This document shows, piece by piece, positions 44,981 to 54,464 of a stretch of 64,000 nucleotides of DNA; the first letter of the stretch is position 1; each line of letters begins with the position of its first letter. The DNA comes from Franconibacter helveticus LMG 23732 (GTDB lineage Bacteria; Pseudomonadota; Gammaproteobacteria; Enterobacterales; Enterobacteriaceae): the NCBI RefSeq assembly GCF_000463115.2, contig NZ_AWFX01000051.1, forward strand, positions 62,001 to 126,000, in the 5' to 3' direction. The notes under the pieces are model-generated. The model was not told the origin of the DNA. It worked only from the letters and a program-made list of their open reading frames with translations, and did no database searches. The position numbers and the translations under genes are program-made.

Positions 44981-46852
44981 TCAGAAGGCAAAGCAGCTAC
45001 AGCCGAGCGCGCCCCAGAAGGCGCTATCGTCTGAAACCGGCACGGAGGAGCGGCGCGCCACGTCGTGCTGGTGGCTGTGAACGCCGCACGGGCCGCTGCA
45101 ATGGTGCGCGGCGGGCATCAGCCCCACGCGGCTTTGCGGCGGCGCGCTGCGGTAATGGCCCGGCACGTTAACCACTGGCGACCACTCCGGCAACACCGGC
45201 AGGGAAGGGGGCGCTTCTGAACTGAACGCGCCTGCGGCGTAAACCACTTCGCCGCCCACCACCGTCAGTACCGACTCGATGCCCTTGATCTCTTCTTCCT
45301 GCACGCGGAAATAGTCTTTGCTCAGTACGGCGAGATCCGCAAGCTGGCCCGCTTTGATCTGCCCTTTTTTGCCCTGCTCGCTGGAGAACCAGGCGCTGCC
45401 CTGGGTCCAGAGCATCAGCGCGGTGTCGCGGTCGAGGCGGGCGTTGACGTCATACATCTGCATGCCGCCCACGGTGCGCCCGGAAACCAGCCAGTAAAGC
45501 GCTGTCCACGGGTTGTAGCTCGCCACGCGCGTGGCGTCGGTGCCAAGGCCCACCGGCACGCCGGTTTCCAGCATTTTCGCCACCGGCGGGGTGTGGCGCA
45601 CCGCCTCCATCCCGTAGCGCTCGGCGAAGTACTCGCCCTGGAAGGCCATGCGGTGCTGTACGGCAATGCCGCCGCCCAGCGCTTTAATGCGGTCGATATT
45701 GTGCTGGGTAACCGTTTCGGCGTGGTCGAAGAACCAGTGCAGGCCGTTGAACGGAATGTCGCGGTTCACTTTCTCGAACACGTCCAGCATGCGGCTTATC
45801 GATTCGTTATAGGTGGCGTGCAGGCGGAACGGCCAGCGGTGTTCCACCAGGTGGCGCACCACGCGCTCCAGTTCCTCTTCCATGCCCGGCGCCAGATCGG
45901 GGCGCGGCTCAAGGAAATCTTCAAAGTCGGCGGCGGAGAAAACCAGCATTTCGCCCGCGCCGTTGTGGCGGAAGAAATCGGTGCCCTGGCCTGGGGTCAG
46001 CAGGTCGGTCCATTTTTCAAAATCCTCCAGCTCGTGGCCGGGGCGCTGGGTAAAGAGGTTATAGGCGATGCGCACGGTCATCTGCTTGTTGGCGTGCAGC
46101 TCGCTGATCACTTCGTAATCATCCGGGTAGTTCTGAAAGCCGCCGCCCGCGTCGATGGCGCTGGTCAGCCCCAGGCGGTTCAGCTCGCGCATAAACTGGC
46201 GGGTGGAGTTCACCTGCTGCTCCAGCGGCAGCTTCGGCCCTTTGGCGAGCGTTGAGTAGAGGATCATGGCGTTCGGACGGGCTATTAGCATGCCGGTCGG
46301 GTTGCCGTTGCTGTCGCGCTGAATTTCGCCGCCCGGCGGGTTCGGCGTCTCTTTGGTGTAACCCACCACCTTCAGCGCGGCGCGGTTGAGCAGGGCGCGG
46401 TCGTAAAGATGAAGGATAAACACCGGCGTATCGGGCGCCGCGTCGTTGATTTCATCCAGCGTCGGCATGCGGCGCTCGGCGAACTGAAATTCGCTCCAGC
46501 CGCCCACCACGCGCACCCACTGCGGCGAAGGCGTGCGCATCGCCTGTTCTTTCAGCATGCGCAGGGCGTCGGCAAGCGAAGGCACCCCTTCCCAGCGCAG
46601 CTCCAGGTTGTAGTTCAGGCCGCCGCGGATGAGGTGCAGGTGCGAGTCGTTAAGGCCGGGGATAGCGGTGGCGCCTTTCAGGTCGATAATTTTGGTGCCT
46701 TCGGCCTGGTACTGCATCACTTCCGCTTCTGTACCTACTTGCAGAAACTTGCCGTCGCGGATAGCCACGGCGTCGGCGATCGGGTTTTCGCGGTCCACGG
46801 TGTGGAATACGCCGTTGAGTAAAATCAGCTCTGCTTTACCGAGCGAAACCAT
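44981..46852 (-). CDS. Large amidohydrolase (YtcJ-like, metal-dependent)
   Basis: The 623-residue enzyme is an amidohydrolase_3 type protein: GLNDSHLHL holds the first H-x-H metal site, WFFDHAETV a later histidine and GLGTDATRVASYNPW the metal aspartate. The C-terminal about 55 residues (HHCSGPCGVHSHQHDVARR ... GCSCFAF) are rich in His and Cys, an unusual extension that may bind metal. It is divergent from a YcaC-type hydrolase and begins an operon with the DoxX, MFS_3 and hydrolase genes. Hydrolysis of an amide or cyclic amide is likely; substrate unknown. Confidence 0.84.
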   Translation of the reverse strand: MVSLGKAELILLNGVFHTVDRENPIADAVAIRDGKFLQVGTEAEVMQYQAEGTKIIDLKGATAIPGLNDSHLHLIRGGLNYNLELRWEGVPSLADALRMLKEQAMRTPSPQWVRVVGGWSEFQFAERRMPTLDEINDAAPDTPVFILHLYDRALLNRAALKVVGYTKETPNPPGGEIQRDSNGNPTGMLIARPNAMILYSTLAKGPKLPLEQQVNSTRQFMRELNRLGLTSAIDAGGGFQNYPDDYEVISELHANKQMTVRIAYNLFTQRPGHELEDFEKWTDLLTPGQGTDFFRHNGAGEMLVFSAADFEDFLEPRPDLAPGMEEELERVVRHLVEHRWPFRLHATYNESISRMLDVFEKVNRDIPFNGLHWFFDHAETVTQHNIDRIKALGGGIAVQHRMAFQGEYFAERYGMEAVRHTPPVAKMLETGVPVGLGTDATRVASYNPWTALYWLVSGRTVGGMQMYDVNARLDRDTALMLWTQGSAWFSSEQGKKGQIKAGQLADLAVLSKDYFRVQEEEIKGIESVLTVVGGEVVYAAGAFSSEAPPSLPVLPEWSPVVNVPGHYRSAPPQSRVGLMPAAHHCSGPCGVHSHQHDVARRSSVPVSDDSAFWGALGCSCFAF

Positions 46853-47189
46853 AATTCCTCCTGTCTGGGACGTCCAAAAGGCGGGCGCGCCGCCGGACTA
46901 TAAAATGGTGTGCTCTGGCGCAGCAGAGCAGGGAAGCTGGCGGGATTATGTTCAGCAGGTGAAAACGGCGTCTAGTTATACGATGGTATAGGTATACAAA
47001 CGTATAGTTATACACAGAGATAATGGTTACGCCCCCGCAACTCCTTTTACTATCCCTCCCGACAGCGACGTCCAGGCCGGTTGGGTGAGCGCGCCCCACG
47101 CCATGCAGGCGATACCCCGGTCACTGTCAGTTTTCCTTCCGCTTTCTCTTTCGCGGTTTACTGTTACTTAACGACTAATGGGTATCCTC
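46853..47189. repeat. Divergent promoter region with TAGTTATAC repeats
   Basis: The gap between the divergent amidohydrolase and YcaC-type genes has an AT-rich block at 46973-47013 that contains TAGTTATAC twice (46973-46981 and 47005-47013, 32 bases apart), the palindrome GTATAC (46992-46997), and the inverted pair ATACG (46978-46982) / CGTAT (47001-47005). The spacing of about three helical turns suits a cooperative regulator acting on both promoters. No gene was supported in this stretch. Confidence 0.55.
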
Positions 47190-47879
47190 ATGACCAACGC
47201 TAAGCTTGAAGTACTGACTCCCCAGAATTGCCAGATGATTTTCATCGACCAGCAGCCGCAAATGGCCTTTGGCGTGCAGTCTATCGACCGTCAGGTGCTG
47301 AAAAACAACGTGGTTGGCCTGGCGAAAGCGGCTAAAGTCTTCAACATTCCCACCACCATCACCACCGTTGAAACCACCAGCTTCTCTGGCAACACCTTCC
47401 CTGAATTGCTGGATGTGTTCCCCGAGAATGACATTCTTGAGCGCACTTCCATGAACTCCTGGGACGACCAGAAAGTGCGTGACGCGCTGGCGAAAAACGG
47501 CAAGAAAAAAGTGGTGGTTTCCGGCCTGTGGACTGAAGTGTGCAACAACACCTTCGCCCTGTGCGCCATGCTGGAAGGCGATTATGAGATTTACATGGTG
47601 GCGGACGCTTCCGGCGGCACCTCAAAAGAGGCGCACGACTTCGCCATGCAGCGCATGATCCAGGCGGGCGTGATCCCGGTGACCTGGCAGCAGGTGATGC
47701 TGGAGTGGCAGCGCGACTGGGCGCACAAAGAGACGTACAACGCGGTGATGGATATCGTGAAAGAGCACTCCGGCGCTTACGGCATGGGCGTGGATTACGC
47801 CTACACCATGGTGCACAAAGCGCCAGCCCGCGCTAAAGGCTCGCATAACACCCTCGCGCCGGTTCCGGCTAACAAATAA
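47190..47879 (+). CDS. YcaC-type isochorismatase-fold hydrolase
   Basis: The 229-residue cysteine hydrolase has FIDQQPQMAFG (Asp20) and the nucleophile Cys118 in GLWTEVCNNTFALCAM, the arrangement of the isochorismatase/YcaC superfamily. It is longer than E. coli YcaC. I prefer the ATG at 47190 (MTNAKLEVLTPQNCQMIF) to one at 47178, by family match; neither has a strong ribosome site. It ends at a good terminator. Probably hydrolyses an amide or carbamoyl group and may act with the divergent amidohydrolase. Confidence 0.87.
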   Translation: MTNAKLEVLTPQNCQMIFIDQQPQMAFGVQSIDRQVLKNNVVGLAKAAKVFNIPTTITTVETTSFSGNTFPELLDVFPENDILERTSMNSWDDQKVRDALAKNGKKKVVVSGLWTEVCNNTFALCAMLEGDYEIYMVADASGGTSKEAHDFAMQRMIQAGVIPVTWQQVMLEWQRDWAHKETYNAVMDIVKEHSGAYGMGVDYAYTMVHKAPARAKGSHNTLAPVPANK

Positions 47880-47885
47880 GGCAAA

Positions 47886-47911
47886 AGGCTGGCCGCGCGC
47901 CAGCTTTTTTC
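47886..47911 (+). terminator. Intrinsic terminator after the YcaC-type gene
   Basis: GCTGGC and GCCAGC form the stem, with A's before and TTTTTT after. Separates the hydrolase from the XapX genes, perhaps leaky. Confidence 0.8.
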
Positions 47912-47929
47912 TGATGACGGAGAAGCACC

Positions 47930-48160
47930 ATGAGCACAGGGCTTATCTCGCTTGGCGCCGGTGTCCTGATCGGCCTTATCTACGCGCTGCTGAAAGTTCG
48001 CTCGCCCGCGCCGCCCGCGGTGGCGCTGGTTGGGCTGTTGGGCATGCTGGCGGGCGAGCAAATCATCTCCGCCTTTCTCTCGCATGACGAGGTTCGCACT
48101 TCGCAGGCCGCGCCCGCGCAGGCAACGACGCAGGCGCCAGGCTATACACGGGCAGGCTGA
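47930..48160 (+). CDS. XapX-domain membrane protein 1
   Basis: The 76-residue protein has two hydrophobic helices joined by a KVRSPAPPAVALVGLLGMLAGEQ stretch, the XapX domain. Its 23-residue tail is rich in Ala, Gln, Thr. GGAGAAG precedes the ATG. A second XapX gene follows two bases later. XapX proteins sit in the inner membrane, often beside amidohydrolase and YcaC-type genes, and have no settled function. Confidence 0.8.
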   Translation: MSTGLISLGAGVLIGLIYALLKVRSPAPPAVALVGLLGMLAGEQIISAFLSHDEVRTSQAAPAQATTQAPGYTRAG

Positions 48161-48162
48161 TT

Positions 48163-48417
48163 ATGTTGAAATCGTATCTTGTTTCCCTGATGGCCGGCCT
48201 GCTGGCGGGTGTCATCTATGGCGCAATGCAGGTTCATTCGCCCGCGCCCCCGGTTATTGCGCTGCTGGGGCTGTTCGGCATGCTGGTGGGTGAACAGCTT
48301 ATTCCGGTAGGCCGACGGCTGCTTAACCGTCAACCGGTCACACTGGCATGGTTTCGTCATGAATGCGTGCCCAAAATCAGCGGCACTCCGCCTGCGCAAG
48401 ACAAAAACGTACCCTGA
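48163..48417 (+). CDS. XapX-domain membrane protein 2
   Basis: An 84-residue paralogue of the preceding protein: YGAMQVHSPAPPVIALLGLFGMLVGEQL is nearly the same XapX core, so the pair arose by tandem duplication. The tail differs, being longer and basic (RRLLNRQPVTLAWFRHE). The start is two bases past the stop of copy 1, implying coupled translation. A membrane heterodimer is possible. Confidence 0.8.
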   Translation: MLKSYLVSLMAGLLAGVIYGAMQVHSPAPPVIALLGLFGMLVGEQLIPVGRRLLNRQPVTLAWFRHECVPKISGTPPAQDKNVP

Positions 48418-48463
48418 AGGAGCGCCTCTCACCCTTGCGTGAGCCCAGACCGAGGACCACAGC

Positions 48464-48835
48464 ATGACGCTGTCAGCACGCATTGTCATTGTTGACGATG
48501 AACGTTCCGTTCGCAGCGGACTGAGCAATCTCCTGCTGTCGGAGGGATACAGCACCTGCGTTTTCGATTCCGCGGAGGCGTTTCTCAATGACGAGGCGGC
48601 GCTGGCGCAGGCCTGCCTGCTCATTCTCGACGTAAAGCTCAAGGGGATGAGCGGCCTTGAGCTTTACCGCAACGTTATTCTGCATTCCAGCCCGCCGCCC
48701 GTGATTTTTATCTCCGGCCATGGCGATGAACAGATGCAGCAATACGCCCTTAGCCGCGGCGCCGTCGCGTTTTTACATAAGCCAATAAATATTGATACGC
48801 TGCTGGAACATATCCGCCGACTGCTCGCTGCGTGA
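48464..48835 (+). CDS. Stand-alone response-regulator receiver domain
   Basis: The 123-residue protein is a bare CheY-like receiver: acidic pair Asp10-Asp11 in IVDDER, phosphoacceptor Asp56 in LILDVKLKG, Ser83 in FISGHG and Lys105 in FLHKPI. There is no output domain. It lies nine bases before the giant sensor kinase gene and is its probable partner, perhaps as a phosphate sink or relay next to the FixJ-type regulator downstream. Confidence 0.9.
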   Translation: MTLSARIVIVDDERSVRSGLSNLLLSEGYSTCVFDSAEAFLNDEAALAQACLLILDVKLKGMSGLELYRNVILHSSPPPVIFISGHGDEQMQQYALSRGAVAFLHKPINIDTLLEHIRRLLAA

Positions 48836-48844
48836 GGATCGTTA

Positions 48845-51800
48845 ATGAGTGAAAAACTGTCTGCCGTCGCCAGAGAGATGGAGGGTGAGGTTTTCACCCT
48901 GACTGACGATATTCTCTTCACCCCTCTGGCGCAGGAAGGCGGTATCGCCTGGACGCTGTGCCAGCCGCTGCACGCTGTCGACAGCTTTATCCTTGCAAGC
49001 GCCGCCGTCGCCAGCGAAGAGGCGGCGTTTCAAACCACCCAGCTGCTTAAAAACGAATTCGCGCTGCGTAACCAGCTTTCCGGCGCGTGGGCGATCAAGC
49101 CCATCAGCTCAACCAGCCATCATGGCCGCTACGCGCTGGTTTACGCGCCGTTTCCTTTTCGCACGCTTGCGCAGTGTAGCCATTTAAAAATGAGCGGCAC
49201 GGCGGAGTTTCTCTCCCTCGCCATTCGCCTGTGCGCGCCGCTGCGCCAGATGCACGCGCTGGGGCTTATCCACAGCGACATCAAGCCCGGCAATTTTTTT
49301 CTCGACCCGGGCGGCAGTTACCGGCTGGCCGGGTTCGGCCTTGCCAGCGGCGCGGCGGATATCGCCACGCAAACGCGGCTTACCGTACCGGGCGGCACGC
49401 TGGCTTATATGTCGCCGGAACACACTGCCCGCACGCGGGACGCCGTGGACAGCCGCAGCGATTTATACAGCCTCGGCATTGTGCTTTACGAACTGCTCAC
49501 CGGCGCGCTGCCTTTTGATCTCAGCGAAGGCGGGCAGGCGGAGTGGGCGCATCACCATCTCGCCTCCGCGCCCCGTCCGCCGCATGAGGCGCGCCCCGCC
49601 GCGCCATTGATGCTTTCCACTATTATCCTGCGCCTGCTGGAGAAGTCGCCGGAGCGGCGTTACCAGACGGTGGAGGGACTTATCGCCGATCTGCGCCGCT
49701 GCCAGGCGCAGCTTTCGGCAAGCGGCAATATCGCGCTTTTTACCCCGGGTTTGCAGGATGTGGTGCCCGCGCGTTTGCGGCCCGACAATCTGTTTCTGGC
49801 GCATCCGCAGGATCACGCGCTGCTGGAGGCTTTCGACAGGGTGGCCGCCAGCGGAACGCTGACGCTCGCGGTGGTCAGCGGGCCGCTCGGCATCGGCAAA
49901 TCTTCGCTTATCGCCTCGGCGCTTCGAAAAATCACCGGCCGGCCCGCGTTGCTGGCCGTCAGCAAAGCGGACCAGTACTCTTCGGTATTGCCTTATTCGG
50001 TCATCGCCGGGGCGTTTCGTTCGCTGGCGCTGCACCTTTTAGGGCTTGGCGCACAGGAGGCGGCGCTGTGGAAGCGACGGCTTGCGCACGCGCTTGGCAG
50101 CTACGCCGGGCTTGCGGTCAACCTGGTGCCGGAGCTGGGCTTGCTGCTTGAAAGCAAAACATTTATGCCCGCCGACGTACATGCGGCGGACGCCCGGGCG
50201 CGCTGCAACCAGATGATCGCCCGGCTGGCGGCGGCGCTCTCCAGCCGCGAGTCGCCGCTTATGCTGGTGATTGAGGATGCGCAATGGATGGACCAGGCGA
50301 GCCTGCAATTGCTGACGTCGTTAGTGAACGACAGCGAATCGCTGCCGCTGCTGGTGGTTATCTCGCACGGCGAGCCGGAGGCTTTCCCGGCTGGCGACAC
50401 GGAGCAGGCTCTCAGGAAACTGCGCGCCGGCGCGCGCCAGCTTATTGATATTCGCCCCGCGCCGCTTAGCGTCAGGGCGGTGTCGCGCTGGCTTGCAGAG
50501 CTGTTTCAGGCCCGCGTCTCGGGGCTTAGCGAGCTGGCGACGCTTATCCATGAAAAAACCGGCGGCAACCCGCTCTTCACCCATGAGTTTTTCCAGCGCA
50601 TCGTGAAAGACGGCCTGATTAGCTATAACAAGCAGCATGGCAAATGGCGCTACGATGTGCAGGCCATAAAAGCGCGTAACTACACCGAAAATGTGGCGAG
50701 CCTGGTGTTGCAGCAGCTTGAAGAGATGCCGCAAAGCGCCCGGCGCCTGCTGGGTTGCCTCGCCTGCGTAGGGGGAACCGGCAGGCTCGCGCTGCTCAGC
50801 CAGATGCAGGCGCTGGCGCCCGAGTGTTTGCAGGAGCAGCTTCAGCCTGCGGTGGCGGCCCGCCTGATTAGCTTTTCCGGCGATGAATATGCGTTTACCC
50901 ATGACCGGGTGCATAAGGCGGCGCAGGCTTTGCTCGAGCCGGAGGAGATAGACCGGCTCAACGCCATCGCCGCGCGGCTTTTTACCGAAGCGCTGGAGCA
51001 GAACGCCAGCAACGAGCCGCTGTTCCTGGCGGTACACCACATCACCAGCGCTCTTGACGCCATTCGCTTGTCGCCGGAGCGCGACCGCTACCGCGCGGTC
51101 TGCCAGCTTGCCGCCCGCCGCGCCCGCAGTACGGGCGATTATGCTTCCGCCGTGCGTTATCTGCGTACCGCGAAAAGCCTGTATAACGAGGCGCCGGCCG
51201 CCGCGCCTGAAGAGGCCTTCCTGCTCGGTTTTGAGGAGGCGGAGTGCGAGTTTTTACAGGGCAACCTTTCCGCCGCGCTGGCGCTTTGCAATCAGCTGAT
51301 GAGCACGCCCGGCAGCCCGCAGCAAAAAGCGGTGGCCGCCTGCATGATGGCGGAAATCCATATGCGCCAGTCCGATATGCATCTGGCGCTGGAAACCGCG
51401 CTTGCCTGGCTTGCCGCCTTCGGCATTCACCTGACGCGCTACCCTGAAGACAGCGACTGCGAGACAGCGTGGCGGCTAATCGACGCCCGGGTGGGCGACG
51501 ACCCGGTTGCGGTTTTTAACGCCGTGCCGCACTGCACTGACCGCGAGGCTGAAGCGATCATGAGCCTGTTGCTCGGCGCCAGCATGTTCGCGGCGTTCGC
51601 CACCCCGCGGCTCCATTTTTTGCTGTTGTGCAAAATCATGCACATGACGCTGGACCAGGGATTATGCGGAGCGTCGACCTCGGCGCTCGCCTGGTATGGC
51701 GTGCTTATCGGCCGCCGTTACGACGAGTACAAAAAAGGCTTCCGGTATGCCCTGCTGGGGCGCGACCTGGCGATGCAGCCTCCCTTCAGCGCCTTCAAAA

Positions 51801-54430
51801 GCAGAACGCTGCTGGCGGTGGACTTAGCCAGCGCCTGGAAGCAGCCGCTCAGCTTTGCCGTTGAGTGCGCGAAAACCTGCTTCGCCACGGCGGTGGAGCA
51901 GGGCGATTTGACCGTCGCCTGCTTTATCATCCGCCATCAGACCATGAATTTCCTCACCCGCGGCGACCATCTCGACAGCGTGATGACCACCATCGAGCGC
52001 GGCCTGACGTTTATCCGCAAGCTGCGTTTTCCTGATGTGGAGATCCTGTTGCAGCTGCAACGGCTTTATGTAACGCAGCTGCGCAACGGCTCAGCCGACA
52101 GTTTTACCGGCACCGATCTCTTCCCTGACTCGCTGTTGATAAGAGTCGGGACAAAAGGGCGCCAGCCGATGCCGCTGACGCAGTTCTGGTTCTGGCTCTA
52201 CCGGGGCATGGCGCATTTTATGGCGGGCGAGCTTAGCGACGCCCGCCGCTGTCTGGCCCAGGCGGAGCCTTTCAGCAGCGCGGTGCCGGGTTATATCCAC
52301 CTGATGGATTACCACTTCTACAGCGCGCTGTCGCTGACGCTCTCTTTTACGCCGGGGCGCGTGGAGGCGGCAGACCTGGCGAAAGCAACGGCGCATTACG
52401 AGCAAATCGCCCGCTGGGCGCACGATAACCCGGCGACATTCGCTGACAAAGAAATGTTGATTGGCGCTGAGCTGGCGCGAGTGGCGCAGAAAAACGACGA
52501 GGCCGCCGGGCGCTATGAGAAGGCTATCCAGCTTTCGGGCGGGGCGGAATTTCACCATATTAACGGCCTGGCCTGCGAACTGGCCGGGCGCTTTGCCAAA
52601 GCGTGCGGCTGGCACATCGCCTCAGACGCCTATTTTCACCGCGCGTTCGGCGCCTGGCGACGCTGGGGCGCGATGGCGAAACTGCGCCAGCTTGAGCGGC
52701 GTTACCCGCACCTGGTCCCGGCCGGTCAGAGCACCCCTTACGACACCATCGCCTTCGCCCAGAACGAGGCGATAAACGACCTCGAAAGCGCGCTGCGGGC
52801 CATCCGCGCCATGACCGAAGAGATCAACCTCGACCGGCTTATCCACACGCTCATGACCCTGCTGCTGGAGCGCGCCGGGGCGCAGCGCGGCCTGCTTATC
52901 CGCATTTCTCATAACAATATGGCGGAAATCCAGGCCTGCGCTGAAACCTCATCAGAGGGCGTAAAAGTACAGATTGTGAAAGCGATCCCCGGCGCTACCG
53001 ATCTGCCGCTCTCTATACTGGCCGCCGTGTTGCGCACCGGTAAGGAGATCCGCACCAGCAAGCCGGAAATTTTCAGCCCCTTCGGCCAGGATCCTTATCT
53101 GGTGACCTCCGGCGCGGCGGTGATGTGCGTGCCGATGTTTAAGCAGGCGTGCATGGTCGGCGTGCTTTATCTGGAAAACCGGGTGATGCCGGAGATGTTT
53201 ACCGCCGAGCATTCGCGCATCGTCGGCATGCTGGCGGCGCAGGCGGCGGTGTCGCTGGAGACGGCGCGCCTGTACGCCGAACTGCTGGAGGAAAACATTC
53301 AGCGCCGCAGAGTGGAAAAAGAGCTGCGCGCCAGCCAGACCTCGCTGATGCTGGGCGAGCGCATCAGCAATACCGGCACCTGGCGTTGGGAGCTGGAGCA
53401 GGATTTGATGTTCGTCTCTGACGAATACGCCCGCATTCTGGGGTTGCCGCAGCATCAGCGCACTATCTCCATGGCGGATTTTTTAACCCTCGTCCACCCG
53501 GAGGATTACCCGCGCATCAGCAAGCTGGTGACGGACAGCGTCAGCAACGGCGTGCCGATGCGCGCGGAATTTCGCATTTTTCGCCCCGACGGCGACTGCC
53601 GCTATATTCTTGGCGTCGGCAACCCGGTGGGTGATGAAGCGAGCGTGGCGGAATATTTCGGCGTTATCACCGACATCACGGCGCGCCGCCAGTCGGAAGA
53701 CGCGGTGCGCGTGGCGCAGGCGGACCTCGCCCGCGTTTCTCGCGCCACCACGGTCGGGCAGCTTACGGCGTCTATCGCCCATGAAATCAACCAGCCGCTG
53801 ATGTCCATCGTCGCCAATGCGGGCGCAAGCCTGCGCTGGCTTAACCGTGAGCCGGCAAGGCTGGATAACGCCCGCGCAAGCCTTGAGGAGATAATCAGCG
53901 AAGGGGAGCGCGCCGGAAATATTATCCGCGGGCTACAGGCGCTGACGCGCAACCAGACGCCCACCTGTATGCGGGTCAACCTGCATCACATCGTCTACCA
54001 CATCATGACCCTCTCGCGCAGCGAGCTGGAGCGGCGCCGGATCCTGCCTGAATATGAGCTCAGGGCGGAGGACGCCTTTATCTATGGCGACAGCGTGCAG
54101 ATCCAGCAGGTGCTGCTGAACCTGATAGTCAACGCCATTGACGCGATGGCGGAGATCCATAGCCGGGGGAGAGTGTTGACGGTGCGTTCGGCGAACCCGC
54201 AGCCGGGCAGGATAAGCCTTGAGATAGCCGACACCGGCTGCGGCCTGAGCGAGCAGGTGAAAGCGCGGCTCTTTGACTCGTTCTACACCACCAAAGCGCA
54301 CGGCATGGGCATGGGGCTTAGCATCAGCCACGACATTATTGAAAAGCACAGAGGGAAACTGACGGCGCGCTCCCGCGAGCCTTACGGCAGCATTTTCAGC
54401 TTTATTTTGCCCACCGACAGCGAAGCGTAA
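48845..54430 (+). CDS. Giant sensor: degenerate Ser/Thr kinase, AAA ATPase, GAF, PAS and histidine kinase
   Basis: An 1861-residue protein of the trifunctional Ser/Thr kinase/ATPase/histidine kinase family. Residues about 60-285 are kinase-like with HSDIKPGN (143-150) and DSRSDLYSLG, but the DFG motif reads GFG (163-165) and no clear VAIK lysine or glycine loop is seen, so this part may be a pseudokinase. An AAA/STAND-like ATPase follows (Walker A GPLGIGKSS, 346-354; VIEDAQWMD) and a long helical-repeat middle. GAF (about 1330-1480), PAS/PAC (about 1505-1620) and a histidine kinase come last: H-box His1646 in SIAHEINQPL, N-box LLNLIVNAIDAM, DTGCGL, GMGMGLSI. No membrane segment was seen. It probably phosphorylates the receiver before it and the FixJ-type regulator at 54922. 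Confidence 0.92.
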   Translation: MSEKLSAVAREMEGEVFTLTDDILFTPLAQEGGIAWTLCQPLHAVDSFILASAAVASEEAAFQTTQLLKNEFALRNQLSGAWAIKPISSTSHHGRYALVYAPFPFRTLAQCSHLKMSGTAEFLSLAIRLCAPLRQMHALGLIHSDIKPGNFFLDPGGSYRLAGFGLASGAADIATQTRLTVPGGTLAYMSPEHTARTRDAVDSRSDLYSLGIVLYELLTGALPFDLSEGGQAEWAHHHLASAPRPPHEARPAAPLMLSTIILRLLEKSPERRYQTVEGLIADLRRCQAQLSASGNIALFTPGLQDVVPARLRPDNLFLAHPQDHALLEAFDRVAASGTLTLAVVSGPLGIGKSSLIASALRKITGRPALLAVSKADQYSSVLPYSVIAGAFRSLALHLLGLGAQEAALWKRRLAHALGSYAGLAVNLVPELGLLLESKTFMPADVHAADARARCNQMIARLAAALSSRESPLMLVIEDAQWMDQASLQLLTSLVNDSESLPLLVVISHGEPEAFPAGDTEQALRKLRAGARQLIDIRPAPLSVRAVSRWLAELFQARVSGLSELATLIHEKTGGNPLFTHEFFQRIVKDGLISYNKQHGKWRYDVQAIKARNYTENVASLVLQQLEEMPQSARRLLGCLACVGGTGRLALLSQMQALAPECLQEQLQPAVAARLISFSGDEYAFTHDRVHKAAQALLEPEEIDRLNAIAARLFTEALEQNASNEPLFLAVHHITSALDAIRLSPERDRYRAVCQLAARRARSTGDYASAVRYLRTAKSLYNEAPAAAPEEAFLLGFEEAECEFLQGNLSAALALCNQLMSTPGSPQQKAVAACMMAEIHMRQSDMHLALETALAWLAAFGIHLTRYPEDSDCETAWRLIDARVGDDPVAVFNAVPHCTDREAEAIMSLLLGASMFAAFATPRLHFLLLCKIMHMTLDQGLCGASTSALAWYGVLIGRRYDEYKKGFRYALLGRDLAMQPPFSAFKSRTLLAVDLASAWKQPLSFAVECAKTCFATAVEQGDLTVACFIIRHQTMNFLTRGDHLDSVMTTIERGLTFIRKLRFPDVEILLQLQRLYVTQLRNGSADSFTGTDLFPDSLLIRVGTKGRQPMPLTQFWFWLYRGMAHFMAGELSDARRCLAQAEPFSSAVPGYIHLMDYHFYSALSLTLSFTPGRVEAADLAKATAHYEQIARWAHDNPATFADKEMLIGAELARVAQKNDEAAGRYEKAIQLSGGAEFHHINGLACELAGRFAKACGWHIASDAYFHRAFGAWRRWGAMAKLRQLERRYPHLVPAGQSTPYDTIAFAQNEAINDLESALRAIRAMTEEINLDRLIHTLMTLLLERAGAQRGLLIRISHNNMAEIQACAETSSEGVKVQIVKAIPGATDLPLSILAAVLRTGKEIRTSKPEIFSPFGQDPYLVTSGAAVMCVPMFKQACMVGVLYLENRVMPEMFTAEHSRIVGMLAAQAAVSLETARLYAELLEENIQRRRVEKELRASQTSLMLGERISNTGTWRWELEQDLMFVSDEYARILGLPQHQRTISMADFLTLVHPEDYPRISKLVTDSVSNGVPMRAEFRIFRPDGDCRYILGVGNPVGDEASVAEYFGVITDITARRQSEDAVRVAQADLARVSRATTVGQLTASIAHEINQPLMSIVANAGASLRWLNREPARLDNARASLEEIISEGERAGNIIRGLQALTRNQTPTCMRVNLHHIVYHIMTLSRSELERRRILPEYELRAEDAFIYGDSVQIQQVLLNLIVNAIDAMAEIHSRGRVLTVRSANPQPGRISLEIADTGCGLSEQVKARLFDSFYTTKAHGMGMGLSISHDIIEKHRGKLTARSREPYGSIFSFILPTDSEA

Positions 54431-54436
54431 CAGGGT

Positions 54437-54463
54437 AAAAGGCCCGACGATACGGGCCTTTTT
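54437..54463. terminator. Bidirectional terminator after the sensor gene
   Basis: AAAAGGCCCG and CGGGCCTTTTT pair around ACGATA between two convergent genes. Confidence 0.87.
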
Positions 54464-54464
54464 A

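Noticed and set aside
46836-47099. Minus-strand 87-residue frame in the amidohydrolase/YcaC gap
   Set aside because: Overlaps the amidohydrolase start and repeat block, and its residues look random.
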